DNA of 14,315 nucleotides from NCBI GenBank assembly GCA_026398835.1, contig JAPLSD010000391.1, forward strand, positions 1 through 14,315, in the 5' to 3' direction. The notes below the pieces were generated by a model, which made no database searches, had not been told where the DNA came from, and was given only the letters and a program-made list of their open reading frames with translations. The stretch comes from Pseudomonas sp. Lineage in GTDB: Bacteria > Pseudomonadota > Gammaproteobacteria > Pseudomonadales > Pseudomonadaceae. A program made the position numbers and the translations under genes. This document shows positions 4,907 to 13,281 of this stretch, one piece after another (position 1 is the stretch's first letter; every line of letters starts with the position of its first letter).

Positions 4907-7090
4907 TTACTGCTTGATGACGTATCCATACGCCCGAATACGGCCGTCCACTTCGGTCTTGAGGTAGACGCCCTGCAGTTCCGGATTGAAGCCAGGCAAC
5001 CGATTGATTGCCTCTTGCAGTGCCAGGAAATAGCTCAGCACCGCACCTGACCACACTTCACCCGGGACCACACACAGCACGCCTGGCGGATATGGCAGAG
5101 CACCCTCGGCGGCGATCCGCCCTTGGGCGTCCTCGAGCGCGATCAGTTCCACTTTGCCGCGCACGAACTCAAGATTCGCCTCCCGGGGATTCATCACCAC
5201 CGTGGGCATGTGAGCCTTGCGGAACATGTCCTTTTGCAATTGTTTGACGTTATGTCGAGCATAGAGCTCGTGCATTTCCTGGCACACCTGGCGGATGCTG
5301 TAGTCCTTGTAACGGTCCTCGTGGGCGCTATAGACACCCGGCAATACCTCGGCCAGTGGCGCGTCGTCCCTGATAAAGCGCTCGAAGCGAGCGATCTGCG
5401 CGACCAGGTGCTGCATCTTGGCTTTGCTTTCAGCCGGTGTGAGCAAAAACAGAATGGAATTCAGGTCGCTTTTTTCCGGGACCATGCCGTACTGGCGCAG
5501 GAACGTGGCAAGGACCCCGGCATGAATACCGAACTCCGTGTATTCGCCCGTCGCCGCATCAATGCCTGGTGTGGTGAACAGCAATTTGCACGGATCAATG
5601 AAGTATTGATTCTCGGTATAGCCCTCGAAGGCGTGCCAACGCTCCTCGGGATGAAACATGAAAAACCGCAAATTATTGGCGATTTCATCGGTTGGATAGT
5701 CCTGCCAGTAGCGGCCATCAATGGTCGGCGGCACGAAAGGCCGGATCAAGGTGCAGTTATCCATCACCAGTTTGCGGGCTTCAATGCCAGCGCGCACGCA
5801 TTCGTCCCAAAGCCGGTGACCACTGCGACCGCTGTGCATCCGCGCATTGACATCGAGTGAGGCGAACAGCGGGTAAAACGGACTGGTGGAAGCCTGGGCC
5901 ATGAACGCGTTGTTCAACCGATGATGGTTGCAGTAGCGATCCTGGCCCTTGATGTGGCGATCTTTTTTGTGGATCTGCGACGCCTGGGAGAAGCCGGCCT
6001 GCTGCTTGTGAATCGACTGTGTCACGAATATGCCGGGATCGTTTGGCCCCAGCTCGAGCAACATCGGCGAGCAGTCCTTCATCATCGGGATGAACTGCTC
6101 ATAGCCGACCCACGCCGAGTCGAAGAGGATGTAGTCACACAAATGCCCGATGGTATCGACCACCTGCCGGGCGTTGTAGATGGTGCCGTCGTAGGTGCCC
6201 AATTGGATGACGGCCAGCCGGAACGGCCGGGGCTCGTCGGCTTTGTCTGGCGCCACCCGGCGTAACTCGTTGCGCAGATAGGTTTCGTCAAAACAGTGAG
6301 CGTCAATACCGCCGATGAAACCGTAGGGGTTACGCGCCGTTTCCAGGTACACCGGTGTAGCGCCGGCTTGAAACAAGGCGCCCTGATGGATTGATTTGTG
6401 ATTGTTGCGATCGAACAGCACGACATCGCCCGGGGTCAGCAAGGCATTGGTCACGACCTTGTTCGACGCTGAGGTGCCATTCAAGACGAAATAAGTTTTG
6501 TCGGCGTTGTAGATTTTCGCGGCGCGCTTTTGTGCTTCCAGAGGCGCCCCTTCATGGATGAGCAGATCGCCCATTTCCACGTCGGCGTTACAGCGGTCGG
6601 CACGAAACAGCGTCTCGCCAAAGAAGTCGAAAAATTGTCGACCCGCCGGGTGTTTGCGAAAGAACTGCCCGCCCTGATGCCCCGGGCAGGCAAACGTCGA
6701 GTTGCCCCGCTCGACATAGTGTTTGAGTGCACCGAAGAACGGCGGAAGCAATGCCTCCTCGTATTGGCTGGCCGCTGTTTCCAGTTTGTCGCCGTAGTAC
6801 TCGGCCTTATCGGTGCCCAGGTCGAACACGCCGCTGATTTGCAGCAGGACATGTTCAATGCTCGGCAGGTTTTCGCGAGACAGTTCGTCTTCGGCGCAAA
6901 CAGCAAAGAAGATTGGGATATCGAATCCCGATCGACTGATGACATCGAGCAAACCGTTTTGAACATCCACCCCGGTAATAACCGCGGCGGCAATATCCGT
7001 CAGATCGGTTTGGGAAAAGTCCACGACTTCGCGCGACGTCAAAAAACTGCTACGTGAGGCCGCGTTTGCGGCCACTTTTAGTTTATTCAC
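4907..7090 (-). CDS. speF: Inducible ornithine decarboxylase (SpeF type)
   Basis: This 727-residue PLP enzyme converts ornithine to putrescine and CO2 in the cytoplasm. It has the three-part layout of the bacterial Orn/Lys/Arg decarboxylase family: an N-terminal wing domain (about 1-115), the PLP domain containing CPGHQGG (135-141), NGTSASNK, FDRNNHKS, LFDSAWVGYEQF (Asp324 facing the PLP nitrogen) and VTQSIHKQQAGFSQ with Schiff-base Lys362, and a C-terminal domain with ALPYPPGVLCVVPGE. Similarity to E. coli SpeF (732 residues) runs along the whole chain. An ATG at 7105 lies on the ribosome site itself; the GTG at 7090-7088, eight bases after GGAGG, gives MNKLKVA, matching the SpeF N-terminus, and is chosen. 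It starts 32 bp after an AdiA-like gene and precedes potE. Biosynthetic SpeC is the main alternative, but the potE linkage favours SpeF. Confidence 0.93.
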   Translation of the reverse strand: MNKLKVAANAASRSSFLTSREVVDFSQTDLTDIAAAVITGVDVQNGLLDVISRSGFDIPIFFAVCAEDELSRENLPSIEHVLLQISGVFDLGTDKAEYYGDKLETAASQYEEALLPPFFGALKHYVERGNSTFACPGHQGGQFFRKHPAGRQFFDFFGETLFRADRCNADVEMGDLLIHEGAPLEAQKRAAKIYNADKTYFVLNGTSASNKVVTNALLTPGDVVLFDRNNHKSIHQGALFQAGATPVYLETARNPYGFIGGIDAHCFDETYLRNELRRVAPDKADEPRPFRLAVIQLGTYDGTIYNARQVVDTIGHLCDYILFDSAWVGYEQFIPMMKDCSPMLLELGPNDPGIFVTQSIHKQQAGFSQASQIHKKDRHIKGQDRYCNHHRLNNAFMAQASTSPFYPLFASLDVNARMHSGRSGHRLWDECVRAGIEARKLVMDNCTLIRPFVPPTIDGRYWQDYPTDEIANNLRFFMFHPEERWHAFEGYTENQYFIDPCKLLFTTPGIDAATGEYTEFGIHAGVLATFLRQYGMVPEKSDLNSILFLLTPAESKAKMQHLVAQIARFERFIRDDAPLAEVLPGVYSAHEDRYKDYSIRQVCQEMHELYARHNVKQLQKDMFRKAHMPTVVMNPREANLEFVRGKVELIALEDAQGRIAAEGALPYPPGVLCVVPGEVWSGAVLSYFLALQEAINRLPGFNPELQGVYLKTEVDGRIRAYGYVIKQ

Positions 7091-7122
7091 CGATCTTCCC
7101 TCCATTGAAAGGCCTGAGCGCT

Positions 7123-9408
7123 TTATGACGTTGCCTGCGTATCGGATGTAATGCAGCGGACCAGATAGCGCCCCTCCTCCACTTCGACGCCATGGGTGTC
7201 ATGGGTGAAACCGGGGAAGCGCCGGTCATAATCCTCCAGCGCCTTGAGGTAACCGAGTAACGGGCCATTAGCTGCGCCGGCGTTCTCGCCCGGCATCAAC
7301 AACGGAATACCCGGTGGATAAGGGACGACGCCTGTGGCCACGGTACGCCCGGCCATTTGTTCAAGCGTCACAATCTCCACATTGCCGCGCACCAATTGCT
7401 CATAGGCCATGACCGGGCTCAGATCGGGTACCGGCAACGTCGAAAATGCCCGAGACATTGTTTCGGTGGTACGTAACTCGGCCATCGCGGCAAACATGGT
7501 TTCACAGAGGTCGCGCAGCCCCATCCCCCGATAACGTTGCGCATGAGCGGCCGATAGCCCGGGCAGCACTTGATTCAAAGGGACGTTGGCGTCGTAATCG
7601 CGCTTGAAATCGAGCAATGTATTGACCAGCGTGCCCCACTTGCCCTTGGTCACGCCGATGGAAAACAGGACCAAAATCGTGAAATCGGTGGTTTTCTCGA
7701 CCACGATGCCTTGGCGGTCCAGGTAGGCCGTGACGACCTGGGCAGGTAGGCCCTGCTCGCTCATGCCGCCACCCGGCAGAATGCCCGGCGTGGTGATCGA
7801 TACCTTGATCGGGTCAAGCAGGCAGTAGCCATCCTCGATGTCGCCAAAACCATGCCAGGCAGCATCAGGTTTGAGAATCCAGCAGGCTGGATCGCTCGCC
7901 AGCAACTCCTCATTGGCGGTATGAAAAGGTATCGTCTGGCCTGTCTCGGGGTGGGTCACCGTGTCCGGTTGCCAGACATTGAAAAACCACTCGCCCTTCG
8001 CTTGAAACTCTCCATTGAGCCGGGCCAGCATGCGCCGGAACGCAATCGCCTCGCGGATGGCATCCCCGGTCAGGGTCTTGCCGCCCGGGCCGTCCATCAT
8101 TGCGGCGCTGACATCGTTGGAGGCGATAATCGCGTAATTCGGCGAAGTCGAGGCATGCATCATGAACGACTCATTGAACCGCGCATGATCGATGGGACGA
8201 CGTCCGTCACGGATATGAATCATCGAGGCCTGGGACAGTGCCGCGAGCAATTTGTGAGTGGACTGGGTGGCGAACACCGTTGGCCGGTCCGGGCTGTGAT
8301 CGGCCGGCTCACCATGCATGGCGAAACGTTCGCGGTAAATCGGGTTAAAACGTGCATAGCCAAACCAGGCTTCGTCGAAATGCAGTCGGTCGACGCTGGC
8401 GCCCAGCAGCTCCTCGACTCGCGACACGTTATAGCAGAGGCCGTCGTAGGTAGAGTTGGTGATGATCGCGTGCATCGGCGTCGGGTCGATCCCTTCACTG
8501 ACCAGCGGGTTGCTGGCAATGCTTTCGCGGATGGCCTCAACGGTCAGGTGCTGAGGCGGTATCGGCCCGATCAGGCCGTAATGGTTACGCAATGGGACTA
8601 AATAAGTCGGAACCGCCCCGGACATGGTCATGGCGTGCTCGACCGACTTATGACAGTTACGGTCACACAGGGTGACCTGGCCGCGGGTCACGCTGGCCAT
8701 CAGGATCACGCGATTGGAGGTCGAAGAGCCGTTGGTGACATGGTAGGTGCGATGGGCACCGAAGACCCTGGCCGCATACACCTCACTGGCGCCGATGGGC
8801 CCGGAATGATCGAGCAATGAGCCCAGTTCACCGACAGAAATCGACAAGTCGGAACGGAACAGGTTCTCGCCAAAAAAATCAAAGAACGCGCGACCCGCCG
8901 TCGACTTCAGAAAGGCTGTGCCACCCGTGTGCCCCGGGGTGTGCCAGGAGTATTCATAGACTTGAGAAAAGCGCACCAGCGCGCCGAACATCGGCGGTAA
9001 CGCGGCGTCTCGATAGCGCTGGATGGCCGCGATGATTCGCCCGCCGATAAAGACGCTGGTGTCTTCCAGTAGCCAGATGAAATCGTCTGACTTCTGCATG
9101 GCGTCGAGCGCAATGCTGGCAGCACTGCTGCGGTCGGCCAGGAGGAAAATCGGCACTGCTTCGCTGCGTTCACGCACCGCATTGAGCACGCTGGTTGCTA
9201 TCTCGTGGCTGTCGTCGAAGCTCAGGTCCCAATCGAGCAGCACGCACTGCACCATCGGGTCGGAATGGATGATGGCGATAGCATCCAGTGCCGATTGCGC
9301 CAATATGACTTCTACCTGACGCCCTTCCAGTACCTCGGCCAATTCTCGGACCGCGCGGCCTGCAGCCGTTTGGGCTGAAAGTTCTTCGTGGATCAGCAGG
9401 GCTTTCAT
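7123..9408 (-). CDS. adiA: AdiA-type arginine (basic amino acid) decarboxylase
   Basis: This 761-residue PLP-dependent Orn/Lys/Arg decarboxylase is probably arginine decarboxylase, producing agmatine. An N-terminal receiver-like wing domain spans about 1-130. The PLP domain contains HTPGHTGG (156-163), NGSSTSNR, CDRNCHKS, LHFDEAWFGYARFNPIY (Asp345) and ATQSTHKLLAALSQAS with Schiff-base Lys386, the number I recall for the E. coli AdiA lysine. The C-terminal domain contains VVPYPPGIPLLMPGEN. The text is closer to AdiA (GYARFNPIY, RFNxxxMMHAxTSP, AMRGEP-like) than to Pseudomonas LdcA, but lysine or ornithine cannot be excluded from sequence alone. The frame extends far upstream without coding character. 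ATGs at 9408, 9438 and 9450 are possible and none has a good ribosome site; MKALLIHEE at 9408 aligns with the AdiA start. It is first gene of the decarboxylase operon. Confidence 0.85.
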   Translation of the reverse strand: MKALLIHEELSAQTAAGRAVRELAEVLEGRQVEVILAQSALDAIAIIHSDPMVQCVLLDWDLSFDDSHEIATSVLNAVRERSEAVPIFLLADRSSAASIALDAMQKSDDFIWLLEDTSVFIGGRIIAAIQRYRDAALPPMFGALVRFSQVYEYSWHTPGHTGGTAFLKSTAGRAFFDFFGENLFRSDLSISVGELGSLLDHSGPIGASEVYAARVFGAHRTYHVTNGSSTSNRVILMASVTRGQVTLCDRNCHKSVEHAMTMSGAVPTYLVPLRNHYGLIGPIPPQHLTVEAIRESIASNPLVSEGIDPTPMHAIITNSTYDGLCYNVSRVEELLGASVDRLHFDEAWFGYARFNPIYRERFAMHGEPADHSPDRPTVFATQSTHKLLAALSQASMIHIRDGRRPIDHARFNESFMMHASTSPNYAIIASNDVSAAMMDGPGGKTLTGDAIREAIAFRRMLARLNGEFQAKGEWFFNVWQPDTVTHPETGQTIPFHTANEELLASDPACWILKPDAAWHGFGDIEDGYCLLDPIKVSITTPGILPGGGMSEQGLPAQVVTAYLDRQGIVVEKTTDFTILVLFSIGVTKGKWGTLVNTLLDFKRDYDANVPLNQVLPGLSAAHAQRYRGMGLRDLCETMFAAMAELRTTETMSRAFSTLPVPDLSPVMAYEQLVRGNVEIVTLEQMAGRTVATGVVPYPPGIPLLMPGENAGAANGPLLGYLKALEDYDRRFPGFTHDTHGVEVEEGRYLVRCITSDTQATS

Positions 9409-9473
9409 GCCCAGACGTCGTTGCTGTTTGAAGGTCATCGAAACGTCCATATTCAATAGATGAGGATTGGATC

Positions 9474-9490
9474 GACTCGAGGGTCGAGTC
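9474..9490. promoter_or_regulatory. Palindrome upstream of the adiA-speF-potE operon
   Basis: GACTCGA-GGG-TCGAGTC is a perfect 7-bp inverted repeat 24 bp upstream of the earliest plausible start codon (9450). A third copy of GACTCGA lies at 9618-9624, near the end of the preceding gene. This is a likely operator for an unidentified regulator. No clear sigma-70 or sigma-54 promoter stands out in 9409-9634; TTGACT on the minus strand around 9571 lacks a convincing -10. Confidence 0.45.
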
Positions 9491-9634
9491 CGGTGGTCAA
9501 TGGAGCAAATGCACTTGTAGTAATTGAGAATGAATTCGCTAAGCGCCATTGAGACTAGTCCATTAGTCAAGACGGTGTGTTGTCGTATGTCAGGTAAGTA
9601 GCGCTTTAGTTGAGCAAGACTCGAAGTGCATGGG

Positions 9635-10648
9635 TTACGGGTCCAGCAACCCACCCGCCCAGTGCTGTGACTGCCGGCTACCCGTGAACTTGGCGACCAC
9701 CGCGCCTTGCGGAACCAGTCGATCGCGATAACGGGTGACCATTCGCCCTGACTGGGCGGCATGCAGCACCACTTCCGATGCCGGGTCGCCGGGTCTGCCG
9801 AGAATCCTGGCGAAGCGTTCGCCTTCTTCAAGGTAATCGCCCAGCGTCCTCTCGAAAATCAGTACGCCAGGCTGCGGAGCGAAGATCGATTCCATGCAGC
9901 CGATATCCACCGCCTCGCCCTGCCACTGGGCAAGCAACACCTGCTCATCGATGACGCCACACGCGCAGAGCCAGGCATACAGTCCGGCGGCATCCTGCTC
10001 GGCCAGCAGATCGTTGACGTCACCCTGCCCTCGCAATTCGATGGTTGCGGCCAGCCGCTTGCCGATCTCGGCTTCTCGTAGCCAGGGCGAGATGATGGTT
10101 TCTTCGAAGGAACCGTCACCGCCTTCGTCCCAGAGGATTGCCACGTCGACCTTCAGCGCTGCCGCCAGTTCGCGGCCTTGTGGCCAAAAGCTGCGATGTA
10201 TATAGAGGTAAGGCAGCGCTTCATCATCGGTATGCAGGTCGAGCATCAGGTCGGCGTCGGCCGCCAATTGAGCCAGGCTTTTTTGCCAATGCCCCAGGTT
10301 GGTCGCCGGTCGAGTCAAGGCCAGCGACTGATCAAACAGCCGATTGAAGTTCTGCCCGGTTGCCTCATGAATACGGCCGAGAATCCGACCTTGGCGAAAT
10401 TGCCCGATGCCGAATGGATTGGCTTGCGGCACCACCGTCACGCTGCCTTTGAGCAACCCCCGATCCTGGCAAGCCTGTAGCCTAGGTAGCAACAGGTGCA
10501 GCACCAGCATGCCGGCGATTTCATCGGCATGCACTCCGGCCTGGAGGTGCACGTTTGGCCCACTGCCATCGCCGTCGAAACGCCATGCGCGAATGCGCAG
10601 CGTCTCACCGGAATCACCCTGCACGCTCAAGGAAACATCTTTCGCCAT
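9635..10648 (-). CDS. AstE/aspartoacylase-family zinc deacylase (AotO-like)
   Basis: This 337-residue cytoplasmic metallohydrolase belongs to the M14-like succinylglutamate desuccinylase/aspartoacylase family. Zinc ligands are visible in GVHADE (His40, Glu43) and DLHTD (His139). NFNR (about 100-103) supplies substrate-binding residues, and Glu204 in TIELRG is the likely catalytic general base. The C-terminal part, with QPGVLIFERTLGDYLEEGE, is the family's barrel-like domain. Members remove acyl groups from the amino group of amino acids (N-succinylglutamate, N-acetylaspartate) or related amides; the substrate here is unknown. The start has an AAGGAGG site. It is the last gene of the ABC-transport operon, reminiscent of aotO in the Pseudomonas arginine/ornithine transport operon. 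The ast arginine-catabolism genes are absent, so true AstE is unlikely. Confidence 0.82.
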   Translation of the reverse strand: MAKDVSLSVQGDSGETLRIRAWRFDGDGSGPNVHLQAGVHADEIAGMLVLHLLLPRLQACQDRGLLKGSVTVVPQANPFGIGQFRQGRILGRIHEATGQNFNRLFDQSLALTRPATNLGHWQKSLAQLAADADLMLDLHTDDEALPYLYIHRSFWPQGRELAAALKVDVAILWDEGGDGSFEETIISPWLREAEIGKRLAATIELRGQGDVNDLLAEQDAAGLYAWLCACGVIDEQVLLAQWQGEAVDIGCMESIFAPQPGVLIFERTLGDYLEEGERFARILGRPGDPASEVVLHAAQSGRMVTRYRDRLVPQGAVVAKFTGSRQSQHWAGGLLDP

Positions 10649-10730
10649 ACTCTCCCCCTCCTTTGCTGACGATGTGATCAGGCCTCTGACTGGCTTGGTG
10701 ATTCACGACGCGCGTCTGGCAGCCATCGGT

Positions 10731-11717
10731 TTATCCGCGATGCTCGATGGACTTTGGCTCGAGTGGTGCCTGAACCCCAGCACCTTCAGCATCTGCCGCT
10801 GCTGGATAAAGGGCCTGCGTGACGGAACATTCCGCACCGACCACGTCCTGTGAGTGGTGCCTGGCGCTGACCATCGCCAAAGTGCCACTGACCGCGATCA
10901 GACCGGCACCGATCATCAGCGATACATCCATCAGCGTGCCCCAGACCAGACTCGACAGTAGAAAAGCCCAGATCAAACCGGTGTACTCGAAGGGAGCCAG
11001 CAACGTCGCGGTAGCACGCTGGAAACTGGCGAACAGCAGGAACTGCCCGATACCGCCGACCAGGCCGGCGCCGAGCATGCCGAGCCAGGCCGACGTCGGC
11101 GACGGCGTGTGGGTCCAGGGCAACGCCACGGCCATGCACATCACGAATACCCCATTGGTGATCAGCATCTGTTCCAGCACCGAGGTTTCGCCGTCGACCT
11201 GACGCAACTGAATATAGGTAAATGCCCAACACATCGCCGCCAACAAGGTCAGCGCAATCGGCAGCGGTTCGACCATGCTGCTGGGCCGACACGCGATGAC
11301 CACGCCGACAAAACCGACGACCAGCGCAAACCACTGCCAACGACTGGCGCGCTCTTTGAGAATGACTGCTGCAAGCACGGTGACCATGATCGGTGCGGAA
11401 AAATACAAGGTGGTCATTTCTGCCAGCGTCAGGTCCCGGGCCGCCGTGTAATACAGCAGCCAGGCGACAATCGACAGCAACCCGCGCACCACTAATAGAC
11501 GCCGGCTCGTTGAGCGCCAGGCGCGTTGCAGCAAACCCATGCGCCCAGCCAGAACGCAGGCGACAACCACCACCAGACCGCGCCAGAACAGGATGGTGAA
11601 GACCGAGTAATCCGCCACCAGCCACTTGATTGCCGCATCCTGCAGGGCCAAAAAGGCATAGGCCAGGGTGCACAAGGCGATGCCTTGCAGCGAACGATCG
11701 ACCTTCGATGTACTCAT
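10731..11717 (-). CDS. DMT-superfamily (EamA) transporter
   Basis: A 328-residue inner-membrane protein with two EamA repeats, about five membrane segments each (roughly 12-140 and 150-290). Typical motifs are AFLALQDAAIKWLV in segment 1, ARDLTLAEMTTLYFSAPIMVTVLAAVILKE closing the first repeat, and the matching ATATLLAPFEYTGLIWAFLLSSLVWG in the second. The C-terminal 45 residues are soluble and low in complexity. Many EamA proteins export amino acids or other small metabolites; the direction and substrate here cannot be told from sequence. Its ATG overlaps the stop of the upstream permease gene (ATGA), showing translational coupling within the amino-acid ABC operon. That suggests a linked role, perhaps exporting a product or surplus of the imported compound (inference). 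Confidence 0.88.
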   Translation of the reverse strand: MSTSKVDRSLQGIALCTLAYAFLALQDAAIKWLVADYSVFTILFWRGLVVVVACVLAGRMGLLQRAWRSTSRRLLVVRGLLSIVAWLLYYTAARDLTLAEMTTLYFSAPIMVTVLAAVILKERASRWQWFALVVGFVGVVIACRPSSMVEPLPIALTLLAAMCWAFTYIQLRQVDGETSVLEQMLITNGVFVMCMAVALPWTHTPSPTSAWLGMLGAGLVGGIGQFLLFASFQRATATLLAPFEYTGLIWAFLLSSLVWGTLMDVSLMIGAGLIAVSGTLAMVSARHHSQDVVGAECSVTQALYPAAADAEGAGVQAPLEPKSIEHRG

Positions 11718-12424
11718 CCCACGGACCTGCGCAAGGGGGTGCCCCGCCGCTCAGCGATGGCAAACACCGCTTCGATCAGGAACGTCAGGCAAACATAAAC
11801 GCCCGCCACCAGCAGCAATGGCTGATAAATCTGAAAGGTCTGAGCCCGGACCACGTTGGCCGCACCCAACAAATCGACCACGGCGATGGTCGAGGCCAAG
11901 GCTGTCGACTTCATCAACATCACGCTTTCACCCGCCAGGGTCGGCAGCAACAGGCGCATCGCACGCGGCAGGCGGACCCGAAGCAACGCCTGGCGCGGGG
12001 TCATGCCGAATGCCGAAGCCGCTTCCATTTCCCCCTTGGGCACCGCCATCAGCCCACCGCGAATGACTTCACCGACATAAGCCCCGACCGACAGCACCAA
12101 CGCAAACACGATGTACCAATAACCGTCTCGCAGAAACGGCCAGAGAAAACTGCCGCGCAGCGCCGGAAACTGTGCGAACAGGCTGCCCAGTCCGTAGTAG
12201 AAGATGTAAATCTGGATCAACAACGGCGTACCGCGAATCACACTGGTATAAGCCAGACTGCATTTGGCGATCAGCTTGCGCCGGGACAAACGGGCCAGTG
12301 CCGTCAGCACCGCCAGGACAAAACCCAGCACACTGGAAATCAACAGAATCGAGATCGTCGTCTGCAAGCCTCGCCCCATCAGCGCCGCATATTCGAACAT
12401 CCACGCTGGAATCATCGCATTCAC
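11714..12424 (-). CDS. Amino-acid ABC transporter permease, HisM/AotM type
   Basis: A 236-residue inner-membrane subunit of a polar/basic amino-acid importer. It has about five membrane segments and the conserved cytoplasmic EAA loop (EAASAFGMTPRQALLRVRLPRAMRLLLP), which docks on the ATPase. The phrase SVIRGTPLLIQIYIFYYGL is typical of HisM/ArtM-like permeases. The frame starts with GTG at 12424, forming a GTGA overlap with the stop of the other permease gene; an in-frame ATG at 12415 is also possible and would shorten it by three residues. It should form a heterodimer with the permease encoded just upstream. The pairing with a HisJ-like binding protein suggests arginine, ornithine, lysine or a derivative as substrate. 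Confidence 0.93.
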   Translation of the reverse strand: MNAMIPAWMFEYAALMGRGLQTTISILLISSVLGFVLAVLTALARLSRRKLIAKCSLAYTSVIRGTPLLIQIYIFYYGLGSLFAQFPALRGSFLWPFLRDGYWYIVFALVLSVGAYVGEVIRGGLMAVPKGEMEAASAFGMTPRQALLRVRLPRAMRLLLPTLAGESVMLMKSTALASTIAVVDLLGAANVVRAQTFQIYQPLLLVAGVYVCLTFLIEAVFAIAERRGTPLRRSVG

Positions 12425-13134
12425 TCAGCCAAAGGCATCCAGCGACGGATTCGTCGCTCGATGCGTCCCGATAGGTAATTGGAGGTCAGTGTCACCAGGT
12501 AATACAGCGCGGCCGCCGTGAGGTAGAACAGCAGGTAATGACGGGTCGAACCGGCCGCCTGTTTGGCGGTGTAAAGCAGCTCGTTGGTCCCGACCACGCT
12601 GATCAGCGCGCTGTCCTTGATCAGGTTGATCCACAAGTTGGCCATGCCGGCCAGCGCATACGGGGCCATGATCGGCAACGTGACCCGGCGAAATAGCCCG
12701 AAGCCGTTCAAACCGAACGCGCGCGCTGCTTCAATCTGCCCATGAGGAATGGCAAGAATCGCCGCACGGAAAATTTCCGAGGCGTAAGCGCCCTGCACCA
12801 GCCCCAACACCAGAATCGCCACCAATGGCCCACTGACGTCCACTTCGGAGTAGCCGGCCCACAGCATCAGCGCGTTGAGACCCATGGAGCCTACGTAATA
12901 CAGAAGCAAAATCAGCAACAGTTCCGGAACCGCCCGAAACAAGGTGGTGTAACCGCGCATCAGTGTCGCCACCGGTCGCGGCGAACCGAGTTTGGCGCAG
13001 GCCACCACCAGGCCGATGAACAGACCGACCACAAAGGCCCCGGCCGAAATTTGCAGGGTCATCCACAACCCTTTCAACAGCGCACTTCCCCATCCTTGCT
13101 CGCTGAAATCGATCAAATCGAATATCGCCGGCAT
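12421..13134 (-). CDS. Amino-acid ABC transporter permease, HisQ/AotQ type
   Basis: A 237-residue partner permease with about five membrane segments. It carries FRAVPELLLILLLYYVG (the family's FRGTPLL-like segment) and the EAA loop (EAARAFGLNGFGLFRRVTLPIMAPYALAG). The ATG at 13134 has a GGAGGG ribosome site. It overlaps the following permease gene by four bases. Between it and the binding-protein gene upstream lies a large REP inverted repeat, so mRNA levels of binding protein and permeases may differ. HisQ/ArtQ/AotQ and octopine/nopaline permeases are the closest known types; the exact substrate is not readable. Confidence 0.93.
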   Translation of the reverse strand: MPAIFDLIDFSEQGWGSALLKGLWMTLQISAGAFVVGLFIGLVVACAKLGSPRPVATLMRGYTTLFRAVPELLLILLLYYVGSMGLNALMLWAGYSEVDVSGPLVAILVLGLVQGAYASEIFRAAILAIPHGQIEAARAFGLNGFGLFRRVTLPIMAPYALAGMANLWINLIKDSALISVVGTNELLYTAKQAAGSTRHYLLFYLTAAALYYLVTLTSNYLSGRIERRIRRWMPLAE

Positions 13135-13173
13135 TTCAGCCCTCCACGGATTCCCCTGTATCGAAGATCTACC

Positions 13174-13263
13174 GTAGGAGCCGAGCTTGCTCGCGATGAG
13201 GGCTTCACATTCAACACATATGTTGCCTGTCAGACCGCTATCGCGAGCAAGCTCGGCTCCTAC
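13174..13263. repeat. Pseudomonas REP pair (REPIN-like inverted repeat)
   Basis: Two perfectly complementary 24-bp arms, 13174-13197 (GTAGGAGCCGAGC...) and 13240-13263 (...GCTCGGCTCCTAC), flank a 42-bp spacer. The GTAGGAGC...GAGC/TTGCTCGCGA pattern is the common extragenic palindrome of fluorescens-group Pseudomonas. In the mRNA it would form a long stable hairpin between the binding-protein and permease coding regions, able to stop 3' exonucleases and stabilise the upstream message. Confidence 0.9.
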
Positions 13264-13281
13264 AGGATCGGGTTGCCTCCG

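Noticed and set aside
5123..5860. Long plus-strand open frame opposite speF (245 codons)
   Set aside because: It lies wholly antisense to a well-recognised decarboxylase, resembles no family and lacks a ribosome site; long antisense frames are common in GC-rich genes.
7852..8601. Plus-strand open frame opposite adiA (249 codons)
   Set aside because: Antisense shadow of a conserved PLP enzyme, no recognisable domain.
9451..9831. N-terminal extension of the AdiA-like frame up to 902 residues
   Set aside because: The added residues have no family likeness, overlap the preceding deacylase gene and lack a ribosome site.
10786..11763. Alternative minus-strand frame of 325 codons overlapping the DMT transporter
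   Set aside because: The other frame encodes a clear EamA protein with hydrophobic segments; this one is a frame-shifted shadow.
11630..12478. Plus-strand open frame of 282 codons opposite the permeases
   Set aside because: Composition (rich in Gln, His, Arg) is typical of an antisense frame of membrane-protein genes.
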